This document shows positions 11,883-21,041 of a DNA stretch of 64,000 nucleotides, piece by piece. Every line of letters starts with the position of its first letter. The first letter of the stretch is position 1. The translations under genes were made by a program, and so were the position numbers. The notes beneath the pieces were generated by a model. It saw only the letters and a program-made list of their open reading frames with translations, was not told the DNA's origin and did not search any database. This DNA comes from Pantoea eucrina (GTDB lineage Bacteria; Pseudomonadota; Gammaproteobacteria; Enterobacterales; Enterobacteriaceae), in contig NZ_MAYN01000001.1 of assembly GCF_001691555.1 (NCBI RefSeq), positions 186,001-250,000 on the forward strand. The letters run 5' to 3'.

Positions 11883-12809
11883 TTACAGAGGCGCATCAGC
11901 CTCACTCTCTGCGCCCGTTGCCGTCAGAAAACGCTGCAGGATGGCGTTATTACGCTGCCCCTGTCGGGTCACAATCGCGATTTCGCTGCTGAAGCACAGC
12001 CGGGCAGGCGCAATCGCACGCATCTGCTCCAGCTCACACCAGCGTGCTGCATAGTGATCGGGCAGAAAGCCGATATAGCGTCCGGTCAGGATCAGAAAAG
12101 CAATCCCTTCCCGGTCAGAGGCCGTGGCCGTGCAGTTAAGTGACTGATGCAGCGCAGCGGCTTCCGCACTCAGACGGTAACCCGGTGCTATCGCCTCATG
12201 GCGAGCCAGCACCGACAGATCCGTTTCATGCGCCTGGCTGAAAAGCGGATGCGTGCTGCTGCAGTAAAGGCAGGAGATCTCTTCATAAAGCGGGGTATAA
12301 GCCAGGCCCGACACCGGCGCGGTATAGGGTAGCGCGCCCACGTGCAGGCGACCGTCGAGCAGGCCCTGTTCAATATCAGCGGCCGTGAGCATACTGATAT
12401 TAATGCGGACGTCGGCCCCCTGTTCGCGTAATGCTTCCAGCGCCTGAGTAATCTGCATTCGCGGCTGCGTCACCAGATTATTGATAATGCCGATGTTCAG
12501 CTCGCCGCGCAGCTGTTTATGCATCTGGTTGATCTGCTGGCGGAAGTCCTCGACGGCCACCATCAGGCTGGCGCTGAGACGCAGGATCTCACGGCCCTCA
12601 TCCGTCAGGGCAAATCCCGCCCTTCCGCGCTGACAGAGCCGCATCCCGAGACGCTTTTCCAGATCGCTCATATGCAGGCTGATTGCCGAGCGGGTAATGC
12701 CCAGCCTGCTTTCGGCGGCCGTAAAGCTGCCGCATTCGCTGACGGTTTTAAACAGCCGCAGCAGGCGCAGATCGAAATCAGTAACCTGCGCCAGCGTTTT
12801 AGGTTTCAT
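11883..12809 (-). CDS. LysR-family transcriptional regulator, divergent from the aminotransferase
   Basis: A 308-residue LysR-type protein. The N-terminal winged helix-turn-helix covers about residues 10-70 (FTAAESRLGITRSAISLHMSDLE), and a LysR substrate-binding fold follows. It reads away from the omega-aminotransferase gene, and the 98-base gap contains a 9-bp inverted repeat centred 39 bases upstream of this start. By the usual LysR logic it controls the aminotransferase and itself; the effector is probably an amine or amino acid, which is inference. Confidence 0.85.
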   Translation of the reverse strand: MKPKTLAQVTDFDLRLLRLFKTVSECGSFTAAESRLGITRSAISLHMSDLEKRLGMRLCQRGRAGFALTDEGREILRLSASLMVAVEDFRQQINQMHKQLRGELNIGIINNLVTQPRMQITQALEALREQGADVRINISMLTAADIEQGLLDGRLHVGALPYTAPVSGLAYTPLYEEISCLYCSSTHPLFSQAHETDLSVLARHEAIAPGYRLSAEAAALHQSLNCTATASDREGIAFLILTGRYIGFLPDHYAARWCELEQMRAIAPARLCFSSEIAIVTRQGQRNNAILQRFLTATGAESEADAPL

Positions 12810-12835
12810 TCAGGTGAGTTTTCCGCTGACTAAAC

Positions 12836-12860
12836 TTAAGTTAATTAGCATTTAACTTAA
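12836..12860. promoter_or_regulatory. Inverted repeat, likely LysR binding site
   Basis: TTAAGTTAA (12836-12844) and TTAACTTAA (12852-12860) are perfect inverted copies separated by seven bases, between the LysR gene and the divergent aminotransferase. The size, symmetry and place fit a LysR recognition site. Confidence 0.6.
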
Positions 12861-12907
12861 CCGATGCCTGATTGCAAACTCTGGCTATACACTCTGGAGA
12901 AACTGCT

Positions 12908-14239
12908 ATGTCTGAACGTATTGATACCGCATCCCTGAACCTGCAGTCGCACTGGATGCCCTCCAGCGCCAACCGTAATTTCCAGCGCGACCCGCGCTTT
13001 ATCGTGGCCGCGGAAGGACGCTGGCTGACCGATGATAAAGGGCGGCGCATTTATGACAGTTTGTCAGGACTGTGGACCTGCGGCGCAGGCCATACGCGCA
13101 GTGAGATCCAGCAGGCGGTCAGCCGGCAGCTCGGGGTACTGGATTACTCCCCCGGTTTTCAGTATGGCCATCCGCTCTCATTTCAGCTGGCAGAACGTCT
13201 TGCGCAGCACATGCCGGGCGATCTCAATCATATCTTTTTTACCGGTTCCGGATCTGAAGCCGCAGACACCGCGGTTAAAATGGCGCGCGGCTACTGGCGG
13301 GCCAAAGGTCAGCCGGCCAAAACGAAACTGATTGGCCGCGCCCGCGGTTATCACGGGGTGAATATTGCCGGTACCAGCCTCGGCGGCATTGGCGGTAACC
13401 GCAAAATGTTTGGGCAGTTTATGGATGTGGATCACCTGCCGCATACGCTGCAAAACGATCTCGCCTTTACACCGGGCCAGGCTGAAACCGGCGGCGAGGC
13501 GCTGGCGAATGAGATGCTGAAGCTGATTGAGCTGCACGATGCGTCAAACATCGCCGCGCTGATTGTTGAGCCGCTTTCCGGCTCCGCCGGCGCCATTATT
13601 CCGCCGCGGGGCTATCTGCAGCGCCTGCGTGAGATCTGTACGCAGCACAATATCCTGCTGATTTTTGATGAAGTGATCACCGGCTTTGGCCGCATGGGAC
13701 GCTGGACCGGCGCAGAGTATTTTGGTGTGACGCCGGATCTGCTCAACTTTGCCAAGCAGATCACCAACGGGGCCATTCCGCTGGGAGGCGTGGCGGCCAG
13801 CAGCGAAATCTACCACACCTATATGTCACAGCCGCTGCCAGAGCATGCGGTGGAGTTTGCCCACGGCTATACCTACTCGGCGCATCCGGTCGCCTGCGCA
13901 GCGGCCATCGCGACGCTGGACCTGCTGGAAAAGGAGTCGCTGATCGCGCAGTCGGCTGAGCTGGCTCCGGTATTTGAACAGCAGCTGCACGCGCTGCGCG
14001 GCTGTCCGCACGTGGCAGACATTCGCAACTGCGGGCTGGTCGGCGCGATTCAGCTGGCACCCCGCGAGGGCGATGCCACACTGCGGCCTTTTGAGGCGGG
14101 TATGCTGTTATGGAAGGCGGGATTCTATGTCCGCTTTGGCGGCGATACGCTGCAGTTTGGTCCGATGTTTGCTGCTCAGCCTGACGAACTCGACAGGCTG
14201 TTTAATGCGGTAAGTGATGCACTGCATCGTGTGGCTTAA
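12908..14239 (+). CDS. Class III aminotransferase, omega-amino acid:pyruvate type
   Basis: A 443-residue PLP enzyme of fold type I. PLP-binding Lys283 lies in FAKQITNGAIPLGG; GSGSEAADTAVKMAR (phosphate cup), YHGVNIAGTSLGG and LIFDEVITGFGRMG (cofactor Asp) are all family hallmarks. The sequence is closest in character to beta-alanine/omega-amino acid:pyruvate transaminases, which move an amino group from a terminal amine to pyruvate. The start at 12908 follows GGAGA; an in-frame ATG at 12872 lacks a ribosome site and lies near the LysR site. It is a single gene under the divergent LysR. Substrate uncertain: beta-alanine, taurine-like or polyamine-derived amines are possible. Confidence 0.85.
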   Translation: MSERIDTASLNLQSHWMPSSANRNFQRDPRFIVAAEGRWLTDDKGRRIYDSLSGLWTCGAGHTRSEIQQAVSRQLGVLDYSPGFQYGHPLSFQLAERLAQHMPGDLNHIFFTGSGSEAADTAVKMARGYWRAKGQPAKTKLIGRARGYHGVNIAGTSLGGIGGNRKMFGQFMDVDHLPHTLQNDLAFTPGQAETGGEALANEMLKLIELHDASNIAALIVEPLSGSAGAIIPPRGYLQRLREICTQHNILLIFDEVITGFGRMGRWTGAEYFGVTPDLLNFAKQITNGAIPLGGVAASSEIYHTYMSQPLPEHAVEFAHGYTYSAHPVACAAAIATLDLLEKESLIAQSAELAPVFEQQLHALRGCPHVADIRNCGLVGAIQLAPREGDATLRPFEAGMLLWKAGFYVRFGGDTLQFGPMFAAQPDELDRLFNAVSDALHRVA

Positions 14240-14243
14240 GCGG

Positions 14244-15113
14244 TTACGTCAGCGCTTTCGCCTGCCGCAGCCGGTAATAGAGCAGCGACAGTAATATCAG
14301 CAGGCAGCCGAGCATCTGCCGTGCTGACATCGCCTCGCCATACCAGAGCGCCGCCGCCAGTACCGTCAGCAGCGGCTCTAAAATCATAATCAGTGCGGCA
14401 TTCGCGGCGCTGGTCATGCTCTGCCCTTTCAGCTGCAGCCAGAAGCGCAGGCTGGTTGCCAGCAGCGCGCTGGCCGCCAGCCAGCTCCACGATGCCAGCG
14501 TAACCTCCTGCGGCCAGCTTTCAGTAAACAGCGACAGTACGCCTGCCACTGCGCCCGTGCAGGCGAGCTGTACCGTAGCCAGCGGACAGACGGGAACCGT
14601 AGCGGCAAAGCGGGTAGTGAAACAGAAGTAGACCGCCTGAATCAGCGCGGCGCCCAGAAACAGCAGCTGACTCAGTTCAAAATGCAGATCCTGCCTGAGC
14701 GTCAGCAGAGCCAGTCCTGCTATGCCCACCGGCAGAGAGAGCCAGAACGCGCGTGCCGGGCGACTGCGCAGTATGAGCCAGGCGAAAAGCGGCACAAACA
14801 GCATGGAGAGGCTCATGATAAATGCCCCCTCACCCAGCGAACGCGTGGTGGCAACGGCATAGATCCACAGCAGCATATAAGCAGACTGCAGCAGACCACT
14901 CATCAGAACCGGCCTGATATTCCGCAGCGTATGGCGCAGTTCGGCGGCGCGGCAGAGCAGCAGCAGTATCGCGCTGGCAGAGAGAAAGCGCAGCGCGACA
15001 AATGCCAGTGCGGGAATACCGGCTATCGCCTCACGCGAGCAGATCCAGCCAAACGCCGCAATGAGCGTAGTGCTCACCAGCAGGGCATCAGCCTGACGTT
15101 GTTTGGTTATCAT
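14244..15113 (-). CDS. EamA-family (DMT) transporter
   Basis: A 289-residue inner-membrane protein with about ten hydrophobic helices in two repeated halves, the drug/metabolite transporter pattern. The second repeat has the usual EamA features (SAANAALIMILEPLLTVLAAALWYGE at about 232-257). Members export amino acids, nucleotides or other metabolites; no substrate can be read from sequence. The gene ends four bases after the aminotransferase stop (convergent) and lies 29 bases downstream of the LeuE-like gene, so the two exporters may be cotranscribed. Confidence 0.8.
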   Translation of the reverse strand: MITKQRQADALLVSTTLIAAFGWICSREAIAGIPALAFVALRFLSASAILLLLCRAAELRHTLRNIRPVLMSGLLQSAYMLLWIYAVATTRSLGEGAFIMSLSMLFVPLFAWLILRSRPARAFWLSLPVGIAGLALLTLRQDLHFELSQLLFLGAALIQAVYFCFTTRFAATVPVCPLATVQLACTGAVAGVLSLFTESWPQEVTLASWSWLAASALLATSLRFWLQLKGQSMTSAANAALIMILEPLLTVLAAALWYGEAMSARQMLGCLLILLSLLYYRLRQAKALT

Positions 15114-15142
15114 TTATCTCTCCGCAGCGTGCGTGGTCACTA

Positions 15143-15790
15143 TCAGCTCTGGGCGCTTACCAGCCGGACGGCAAAACCAAAGAACAGCATACCGGTCAGC
15201 ATGTTGGCAAATTTAACCAGCCGCGTGCGGCTGCGCAAAAAGCGGACCATTACCGCGCCCGCCACCAGCAGCACGGAATAGTAGCTGAAGCTGATCAGCT
15301 GGATCAGCGCACCCAGCGTGGCGAATGCCGGTGCGGTATGCGTGACTTTCGGGTCGATAAACTGAATAAAGAAAGAGACGTAAAACAGGATAGCTTTAGG
15401 GTTAGTCACCCCCAGCAGTACCGCACGCAGAAAGTAGTTTTCCGCTTTGACCGGTTCAGCAGGCTGCGTGTCCGCGCGCTGGCGCAGCGCGCCCATAATA
15501 ATTTTGATACCCAGATAGAGTAAAAACATCGCCCCCAGATAACGCACCATCATAAAAATATGCGGGCTGGTGCGTATCAGCGTGGCCACCCCCGCCCAGG
15601 CGAGAAAGATCAGGATCAGATCGCCTGCCATGACACCCGCAATCGCTTTAGAAGCCGCTTTGATGCCGCGCCCCATGCCGGTGCGTAAAACATACAGACT
15701 GTTCGGGCCAGGTAACAGAATAATCACCAGCGCACCTGCCAGAAATGTCCATAAATCGATAATGCCTAAATCTTGCAACATCAGTGCCAT
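15143..15790 (-). CDS. leuE: LysE-family exporter, LeuE-like
   Basis: A 215-residue membrane exporter with six hydrophobic segments. The motifs VIILLPGPNSLYVLRTGMGRG near the N-terminus, FLAWAGVATLIRT, and LGVTNPKAILFYVSFFIQFID match the leucine exporter LeuE (YeaS) closely, so leucine and related amino acids are the likely cargo. The start at 15790 is used; Met4 at 15781 is an alternative with better spacing from the GGAG. It precedes the EamA gene on the same strand. The ortholog call rests on remembered similarity to E. coli LeuE. Confidence 0.75.
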   Translation of the reverse strand: MALMLQDLGIIDLWTFLAGALVIILLPGPNSLYVLRTGMGRGIKAASKAIAGVMAGDLILIFLAWAGVATLIRTSPHIFMMVRYLGAMFLLYLGIKIIMGALRQRADTQPAEPVKAENYFLRAVLLGVTNPKAILFYVSFFIQFIDPKVTHTAPAFATLGALIQLISFSYYSVLLVAGAVMVRFLRSRTRLVKFANMLTGMLFFGFAVRLVSAQS

Positions 15791-15980
15791 AGCTCCATTC
15801 GCCGCGCGTTATTTACACGACGTAATCATAGTATTTATACAGGGTTTACCAGACGACAACGCGCAGCTGCCGCGCGCTATGGTAGCAGGTATTCCATACA
15901 AATCGCACGCCTGCAGCGCGCTGTTTCACGGTTTGAAGAAGAGAGCAGACGTTAATGGCGGAAACGGAGGGTAAACCGGA

Positions 15981-16003
15981 CGGGGCGTCCCTGCCCCGGT
16001 TTT
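15981..16003. terminator. Terminator-like hairpin downstream of the NCS1 permease
   Basis: CGGGGC (15981-15986) pairs with GCCCCG (15993-15998) over a six-base loop, next to the permease stop. The U-rich side (GTTTTTA) follows the stem on the plus strand; on the minus strand, the permease direction, the tail is only GTCCGGTTT. It probably ends the permease operon, and works better for plus-strand transcripts. Confidence 0.5.
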
Positions 16004-17400
16004 TACACTTTGCTTTCAGGCAGTACGGTTAACCGCGGCTGATACTTTCGGTGAAACAGCGGATACGCGATGCTGGTGACAACCAGACTGATAATCCATG
16101 AGATATCCACACCGGGGATCAGTTTTGCATACGGACCGGAAAAAAACGCATTTTCAATAAAGGGGATCTGTACCAGAATGCCGGCAAAATAGACCAGCAG
16201 TGCCTGCAGATTAAGCCGCCCGTAGCGTCCTCCGTCGGCCTGAAATATAGCGTCCACATCGTAGTGCTGTTTGTTGACGTAGTAGAAATCGAGCAGGTTA
16301 ATCACAATCCACGGGATCAGTACGGCAATCAGCGCCAGGATAAGGTTGATGAAAAAAACCACAAAGTTCTGCGACGCCGCCAGGGCAATCAAAATGCTGC
16401 CTGTCAGCACCAGGGCCGACACCACCAGCCGTACTGCCGCCCCCGGCGTCCAGTGCGGACGAAAGGTTTGCACAGCCGTTATCAGCGACAGCACCGCACC
16501 ATACAGATTCATCGAGTTATGGCAGATGATATTTACCAGAAACAGGATCATCAGCAGCGGTCCCAGCCAGCCAGTGGCGTGACGTACTGCCACCATGGCG
16601 TCATCCGCAGGAGCAATACTCACGGCCATCATGCCAAAGACAAATGCCAGAATCGTCCCGCCACAGGCGCCGAGATAAGTGGCCCAGAAAGGACGGGCGA
16701 TACCCACATCTGCGGGCAAATAGCGCGAATAATCTGAGGTGTACGGTGAAAAGCTGATTTGCCACACGGCCCCAATGCAAAAGGTGCCGAACCACCCTGC
16801 TGCACTCATCGAGCCGCGCTGCCAGAAATCTGCCGGTAGCGGCTGCGATAACATCAGCGTCAGTCCAAGCAGCAGGGCTGCTCCCATAATCCATGCGCCA
16901 ACTTTATTGATCCGGTGGATAAAGCGGTAGCCTATCACGCCGATCGCTGTTGCCAGCACGGCACCTAAAATCGTTGCGCTGGCTACCGGCAGTACCGGAA
17001 TAACATTGTTAATTACCCGGCCAGAAAGCGAAATGTTGGAAATAAAAAAGCCAAGATAGATAACGGTGGTGAAGCTGATCACCAGCAGCGAGCCATAGCG
17101 CCCGAACTGCGCGCGACTCTGCACCATCTGCGGAATGCCGGTTTTAGGTCCCTGCGCTGAGGTCAGCGCAAGAAAAATGCCACCAAACAGATGACCGGCG
17201 ACAATCGCAGAGAGCGCTGAAATCACATTGAGATGAAACGTTTCGGTTGCGATCGCCCCGCTGACCACCGCCAGCGGAGCAATATTGGTGCAGAACCAGA
17301 GCGTGAACAGGCTGTGCGGCTTGCCGTGTCGCTCAGACACCGGCACATAATCCACCGACTTGTTCTCGATAAACTGCCCCTGACGTGATGATTTTTCCAC
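16003..17400 (-). CDS. NCS1-family purine/cytosine-type permease
   Basis: A 465-residue membrane protein with about twelve helices and the nucleobase:cation symporter-1 layout: an N-terminal TLWFCTNIAPLAVVSGA segment, GPKTGIPQMVQSRAQFGRYGS, and WQISFSPYTSDYSRYLP. NCS1 proteins import N-heterocycles such as cytosine, purines, hydantoin, allantoin or thiamine precursors with a cation. It is the last gene of the minus-strand catabolic cluster, 183 bases after the aldehyde dehydrogenase, and is taken as the uptake system for that pathway's substrate. That placement is the main clue that the substrate is a small nitrogen heterocycle. Confidence 0.88.
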   Translation of the reverse strand: MEKSSRQGQFIENKSVDYVPVSERHGKPHSLFTLWFCTNIAPLAVVSGAIATETFHLNVISALSAIVAGHLFGGIFLALTSAQGPKTGIPQMVQSRAQFGRYGSLLVISFTTVIYLGFFISNISLSGRVINNVIPVLPVASATILGAVLATAIGVIGYRFIHRINKVGAWIMGAALLLGLTLMLSQPLPADFWQRGSMSAAGWFGTFCIGAVWQISFSPYTSDYSRYLPADVGIARPFWATYLGACGGTILAFVFGMMAVSIAPADDAMVAVRHATGWLGPLLMILFLVNIICHNSMNLYGAVLSLITAVQTFRPHWTPGAAVRLVVSALVLTGSILIALAASQNFVVFFINLILALIAVLIPWIVINLLDFYYVNKQHYDVDAIFQADGGRYGRLNLQALLVYFAGILVQIPFIENAFFSGPYAKLIPGVDISWIISLVVTSIAYPLFHRKYQPRLTVLPESKV

Positions 17401-17583
17401 CTTACCCTCCGGTTGAGATGCAGAATTATTATGTGTTGCAGATACATCACTGGCGTTTAAATGCCATAGCCATCCCGACGATGTGCGTCTCGTCTTCTCT
17501 CAGGAGAAACTGCTGGCGGTAAGACGCCTGATACTTAACGATCCGGCGGGCAATGGTGTGGATGGCCAGCGCCGGAAGGGGAA

Positions 17584-19050
17584 TTAACGCATGATAAAAG
17601 GATCGTCGATGGGTTCATCGCTGGTACGCAGCCAGACGGTTTTGGTTGTGGTGTACTCCAGCGCTGCGTCAACGCCGCCTTCGCGCCCAAAACCTGACTT
17701 GCCGTAGCCACCGAAGGGGGCCAGCGGTGAGACAACCCGATAGGTGTTCAGCCAGACCACGCCGCTGCGCAGCTGGCGTGTAATACGGTGTGCCCGCGTC
17801 AGATTTTGCGTAAAGACGCCTGCAGCAAGGCCATATTCAGTGCCGTTTGCCAGCCGCAGCGCCTCCGCCTCACCGCTAAAGGTCAGCACTGAGAGCACCG
17901 GACCAAACAGCTCCTGCACGACACTCTCTGCTTCCGGCACGCTGCTGCAATCAAGGATCGTAGGCGGATAATAAAAACCGGGCTGGCTGACCGGCTCATG
18001 CCCGATAATCAGCTGTGCGCCCTGCTCCAGCGAACGGCTGACAACCTGCTCGATATTCTGTTTCTGACGCAGTGTGCAGAGCGGGCCAAACTGAGTATCA
18101 GTCTGCTGCGGGCAGCCAATGACAATGTCGCGCACTTTACTCACCAGCTTGTCAATAAACGCCTCTTTAACACTGGCCTCTACCAGAAGACGCGAGCCCG
18201 CGACGCAGCTCTGACCCGACGCTGAGAAGATCGCCGCCACCTGAGCGTTAGCCGCACTCTCCAGATCGGCATCGGCAAAAACGATGAACGGGGACTTGCC
18301 CCCCAGCTCCAGTGAGGTGCTGGCGAGATTCTCCGCGCTGCCGCGAATAATATGGCGCGCCGTTTCTGCTCCGCCGGTGAAGGCGATATGATCGATAAGC
18401 GGATGCGCAGTGAGCCGTGCCCCGCACTGCTCAGCAAATCCGGTGATAACGTTAATCACGCCGGGCGGAAAGCCCGCTTCATCAATCAGCTCTGCCAGCG
18501 CCAGAAGAGGAGCCGGTGCCACCTCTGCTGCCTTCACCACCAGCGTACAGCCAGCGGCAATCGCCGGGCCGATTTTAACCGCAGAGAGAAATAGCTGACT
18601 GTTCCAGGGAATGATTGCCGCGACCACACCCACCGGTTCGCGTCTGACCCACGTTTCCATATCGGGCTTGTCGATACTGAGCGTAGCCCCCTCCATTTTG
18701 TCAGCCAGCCCCGCGTAATAGCGGTAATACTCTGCGACGTAGGCAATCTGCGCCTGCGTTTCACGAATAATTTTGCCGGTATCCAGCGTTTCAATACGCG
18801 CCAGCCGCGCCGCATCCCGCTCAATCAGATCGGCCAGCCGCAGCAGCAGTTTACCGCGCGCGCTGGCGGTAAGACCGCGCCACGCCTCTGACGTAAACGC
18901 GCGGGCAGCCGCCTCCACCGCGTGGTCAGTCTCCTGCTGCTCTGCGCCGGCGATCGTGGCCCAGGGTTCTGCTGTCGCCGGATTAAGGGATGTGAACGAG
19001 GCAGCGCCGGTTACAAACTGCCCGTCAATGTAGAGTTTAAACGCGTCCAT
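17584..19050 (-). CDS. Aldehyde dehydrogenase of the flavin-monooxygenase cluster
   Basis: A 488-residue NAD(P)-dependent aldehyde dehydrogenase. Catalytic Cys282 (GQSCVAGS), base Glu248 (LELGGKSP) and the oxyanion Asn150 (IIPWNSQ) are intact. It follows the LLM monooxygenase by 12 bases and so belongs to the same operon. In pathways where a flavin monooxygenase cleaves a nitrogen ring, an aldehyde is produced and must be oxidised; this enzyme fits that job. The specific aldehyde is unknown. Overall it resembles the betaine aldehyde/5-carboxymethyl-2-hydroxymuconic semialdehyde dehydrogenase branch. Confidence 0.88.
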   Translation of the reverse strand: MDAFKLYIDGQFVTGAASFTSLNPATAEPWATIAGAEQQETDHAVEAAARAFTSEAWRGLTASARGKLLLRLADLIERDAARLARIETLDTGKIIRETQAQIAYVAEYYRYYAGLADKMEGATLSIDKPDMETWVRREPVGVVAAIIPWNSQLFLSAVKIGPAIAAGCTLVVKAAEVAPAPLLALAELIDEAGFPPGVINVITGFAEQCGARLTAHPLIDHIAFTGGAETARHIIRGSAENLASTSLELGGKSPFIVFADADLESAANAQVAAIFSASGQSCVAGSRLLVEASVKEAFIDKLVSKVRDIVIGCPQQTDTQFGPLCTLRQKQNIEQVVSRSLEQGAQLIIGHEPVSQPGFYYPPTILDCSSVPEAESVVQELFGPVLSVLTFSGEAEALRLANGTEYGLAAGVFTQNLTRAHRITRQLRSGVVWLNTYRVVSPLAPFGGYGKSGFGREGGVDAALEYTTTKTVWLRTSDEPIDDPFIMR

Positions 19051-19062
19051 CTCTCTCTCCGC

Positions 19063-20100
19063 TTAGTGGAATTCCGGAACGACCTGTTCAATAAAGCGCA
19101 TCAGTGAGGCCTTTTTGCGTTCAAAGGTCATCCCGCTGTCGAGCCACAGCGCATATTCGTCATAGCCCAGTGCTTCATAATTTTTCAGCCGTGCGATCAC
19201 TTCGTCCGCCGTACCGATAGCCAGGTTCTGGCGCATTTTTTCTGCGCTGTAATACGTGTTAGCGGCCATCTCTTCCTCACTCAGTGGGGCAATAAGCCCC
19301 TGCGTCACTGGTCGCTCGTTTTTAAACCAGGCGCCGAAATAGTGGTAAAAGCGGTTCAGCTCCTCTGCTGCCTGCTGTGCATCCGCCTCATCCGCCGCCA
19401 CGAAACCGTGCTGCAGTAACATGATTTTCAGCGGTTGCTCCGGGGCGTATTCCCGACACGCCTCTTTAAACGTGGTGATCAGCCGGACAATCTCCTCGTC
19501 CCCCTGATGCAGCGGCGTGCACTGCACGTTACAACCCTGTTTAACGGCAAACTCATGGCTGTTGGGATCGCGGGCAGCAACCCAGATGGGGGGATGCGGC
19601 TGCTGTTTGGGTAACGGCGATGATGTGGTGGAAGGAAACTGCCAGAACTCGCCCTGATGAGTATAATCACCGCGCCAGAGCGCTTTTACTGCCGGGACCA
19701 GTTCCCGCATGCGCTGACCGGCCCCCCAGGCATCAAGCCCTGGCAGCAGACGCTCATACTCATACGCGTAGGCCCCGCGCGCAATACCCAACTCCAGCCG
19801 TCCGTTAGTGATGATATCGGTCATTGCCGCCTCACCGGCAAGGCGAATCGGATGGGTAAACGGCGCAATAATGGTGCCGGTGCCGAGCCGCACATGCTGT
19901 GTGCGGTGCGCAATATCCACCAGATTGATAAAAGGATTAGGGGCAATGGTAAAATTCATACCATGGTGTTCACCGGTCCAGATGGCGTGCAGACCACCGC
20001 GGTCGGCGATTTCACACAGCGTCATCATCTCTTCGTAGAGCTTATCCTGTGCATCATCAGCTGAGACGCGCTCCATATGCAGAAACAGAGAAAGCTTCAT
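19063..20100 (-). CDS. LLM-class flavin-dependent monooxygenase (RutA/luciferase-like)
   Basis: A 345-residue bacterial-luciferase-like TIM-barrel oxygenase using reduced FMN supplied by a partner reductase. Visible hallmarks are the N-terminal beta strand MKLSLFLHME, WTGEHHG around residues 41-47, VRLGTGTIIAPFTHPIRLAGEAAM and LELGIARGAY. The partner flavin reductase gene lies immediately upstream with a four-base overlap (ATGA), so the two are translationally coupled. RutA, which opens uracil, and the pyridine ring-cleaving oxygenases belong to this class. The cluster suggests oxidative ring cleavage, but the substrate is not known. Confidence 0.88.
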   Translation of the reverse strand: MKLSLFLHMERVSADDAQDKLYEEMMTLCEIADRGGLHAIWTGEHHGMNFTIAPNPFINLVDIAHRTQHVRLGTGTIIAPFTHPIRLAGEAAMTDIITNGRLELGIARGAYAYEYERLLPGLDAWGAGQRMRELVPAVKALWRGDYTHQGEFWQFPSTTSSPLPKQQPHPPIWVAARDPNSHEFAVKQGCNVQCTPLHQGDEEIVRLITTFKEACREYAPEQPLKIMLLQHGFVAADEADAQQAAEELNRFYHYFGAWFKNERPVTQGLIAPLSEEEMAANTYYSAEKMRQNLAIGTADEVIARLKNYEALGYDEYALWLDSGMTFERKKASLMRFIEQVVPEFH

Positions 20101-21038
20101 ACCACCTCCTGATGGGCTGGCGTAACGAACTGGCGCACAGAGCCTTGCGCTTCATCACCGTAATAAAGGCCATAATTACCCGCCGCGTATTCACGCATAT
20201 AGCGCCCCAGCAGCGCCTGCAGCGCACTGTCGGCGACCGGCATGGTGGCCAGATCCTGCAGATCCCGCCACTCTCCCTGGTCCACAACGGGCAGCGTACT
20301 GCCCGTGGGCTGCGCACATAAGAAGACAATATGCTGCTGCTTTTTCTGCCTGTCTTCCCACATGGAATAGATAAAACCCGGACTGGCAGCAATCTGCAGC
20401 GTACTGAACACCTGCGTCAGCGTTTCATCAACACTGCGACCGCGCATGGTTTGTGCCGGCAGACTGTACCCTTCTGACTGCCGGACCAGCAGCACCTGAC
20501 CGGCAGATTCGATAAGCGCACTCACCACGACATCCGGCCCGCTAATCAGCGACTCCGCCTGCTGGTAAGGTGTGAAATAGGCGCCACGATAGTAGCCCAG
20601 ACCCGCAGTGCCGCTGGAAGCGAATTGCAGCACATTACCGATCAGGATCGCGTGGTCGCCCGCGTCAATCACCTGATGCAGCGAACACTCAAACCAGGCC
20701 GAACTCTCATCAATCAGGGGTGTACCCTGCTCTCCGCGTCGCCAGCTGACGCGCGCAAAGCGATCGGCAATTTTCTGCGCAAACACGTTCGACGTCTCTT
20801 TCTGCTGTTCTGCCAGAATATTGACGGCAAAATGGCGGCACTGCGTAAAGTGCTCAAAGTTAGCCGACCGTTTGTCGATGCTCACCAGCAGCAGCGCCGG
20901 GTCCAGTGATACCGAGGAAAAAGAGTTAGCGGTAAAACCAATTGGCTCACCATTCGCATCGTGGGTCGTGACTACGGTTACGCCCGTCATAAAGGCACCA
21001 AAGGCGTCACGCAACTGTCTGCGTTTATCTGCGTCCAT
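20097..21038 (-). CDS. Flavin reductase fused to a degenerate Nudix-like domain
   Basis: A 313-residue two-domain protein. Residues 1 to about 165 are a RutF/HpaC-type flavin reductase (FMTGVTVVTTHD, GFTANSFSSVSLDPALLLVSID, FAVNILAEQQ, FECSLHQVIDAGDHAILIGNV), which reduces FMN with NAD(P)H for the adjacent LLM oxygenase. Residues of about 175-290 look like a Nudix fold (VVVSALIESAGQVLLVRQ, then YSLPAQTMRGRSVDETL), but the catalytic REXXEE part of the Nudix box is absent, so hydrolase activity is unlikely. Usual reductases of this group are 160-190 residues. It starts three bases after the hydrolase stop and overlaps the oxygenase gene. Confidence 0.82.
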   Translation of the reverse strand: MDADKRRQLRDAFGAFMTGVTVVTTHDANGEPIGFTANSFSSVSLDPALLLVSIDKRSANFEHFTQCRHFAVNILAEQQKETSNVFAQKIADRFARVSWRRGEQGTPLIDESSAWFECSLHQVIDAGDHAILIGNVLQFASSGTAGLGYYRGAYFTPYQQAESLISGPDVVVSALIESAGQVLLVRQSEGYSLPAQTMRGRSVDETLTQVFSTLQIAASPGFIYSMWEDRQKKQQHIVFLCAQPTGSTLPVVDQGEWRDLQDLATMPVADSALQALLGRYMREYAAGNYGLYYGDEAQGSVRQFVTPAHQEVV

Positions 21039-21041
21039 AAG

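Noticed and set aside
17401..17583. Open stretch of about 45 codons between permease and aldehyde dehydrogenase genes (minus strand)
   Set aside because: Reads like protein but has no start codon and no ribosome site; may be a remnant, not annotated.
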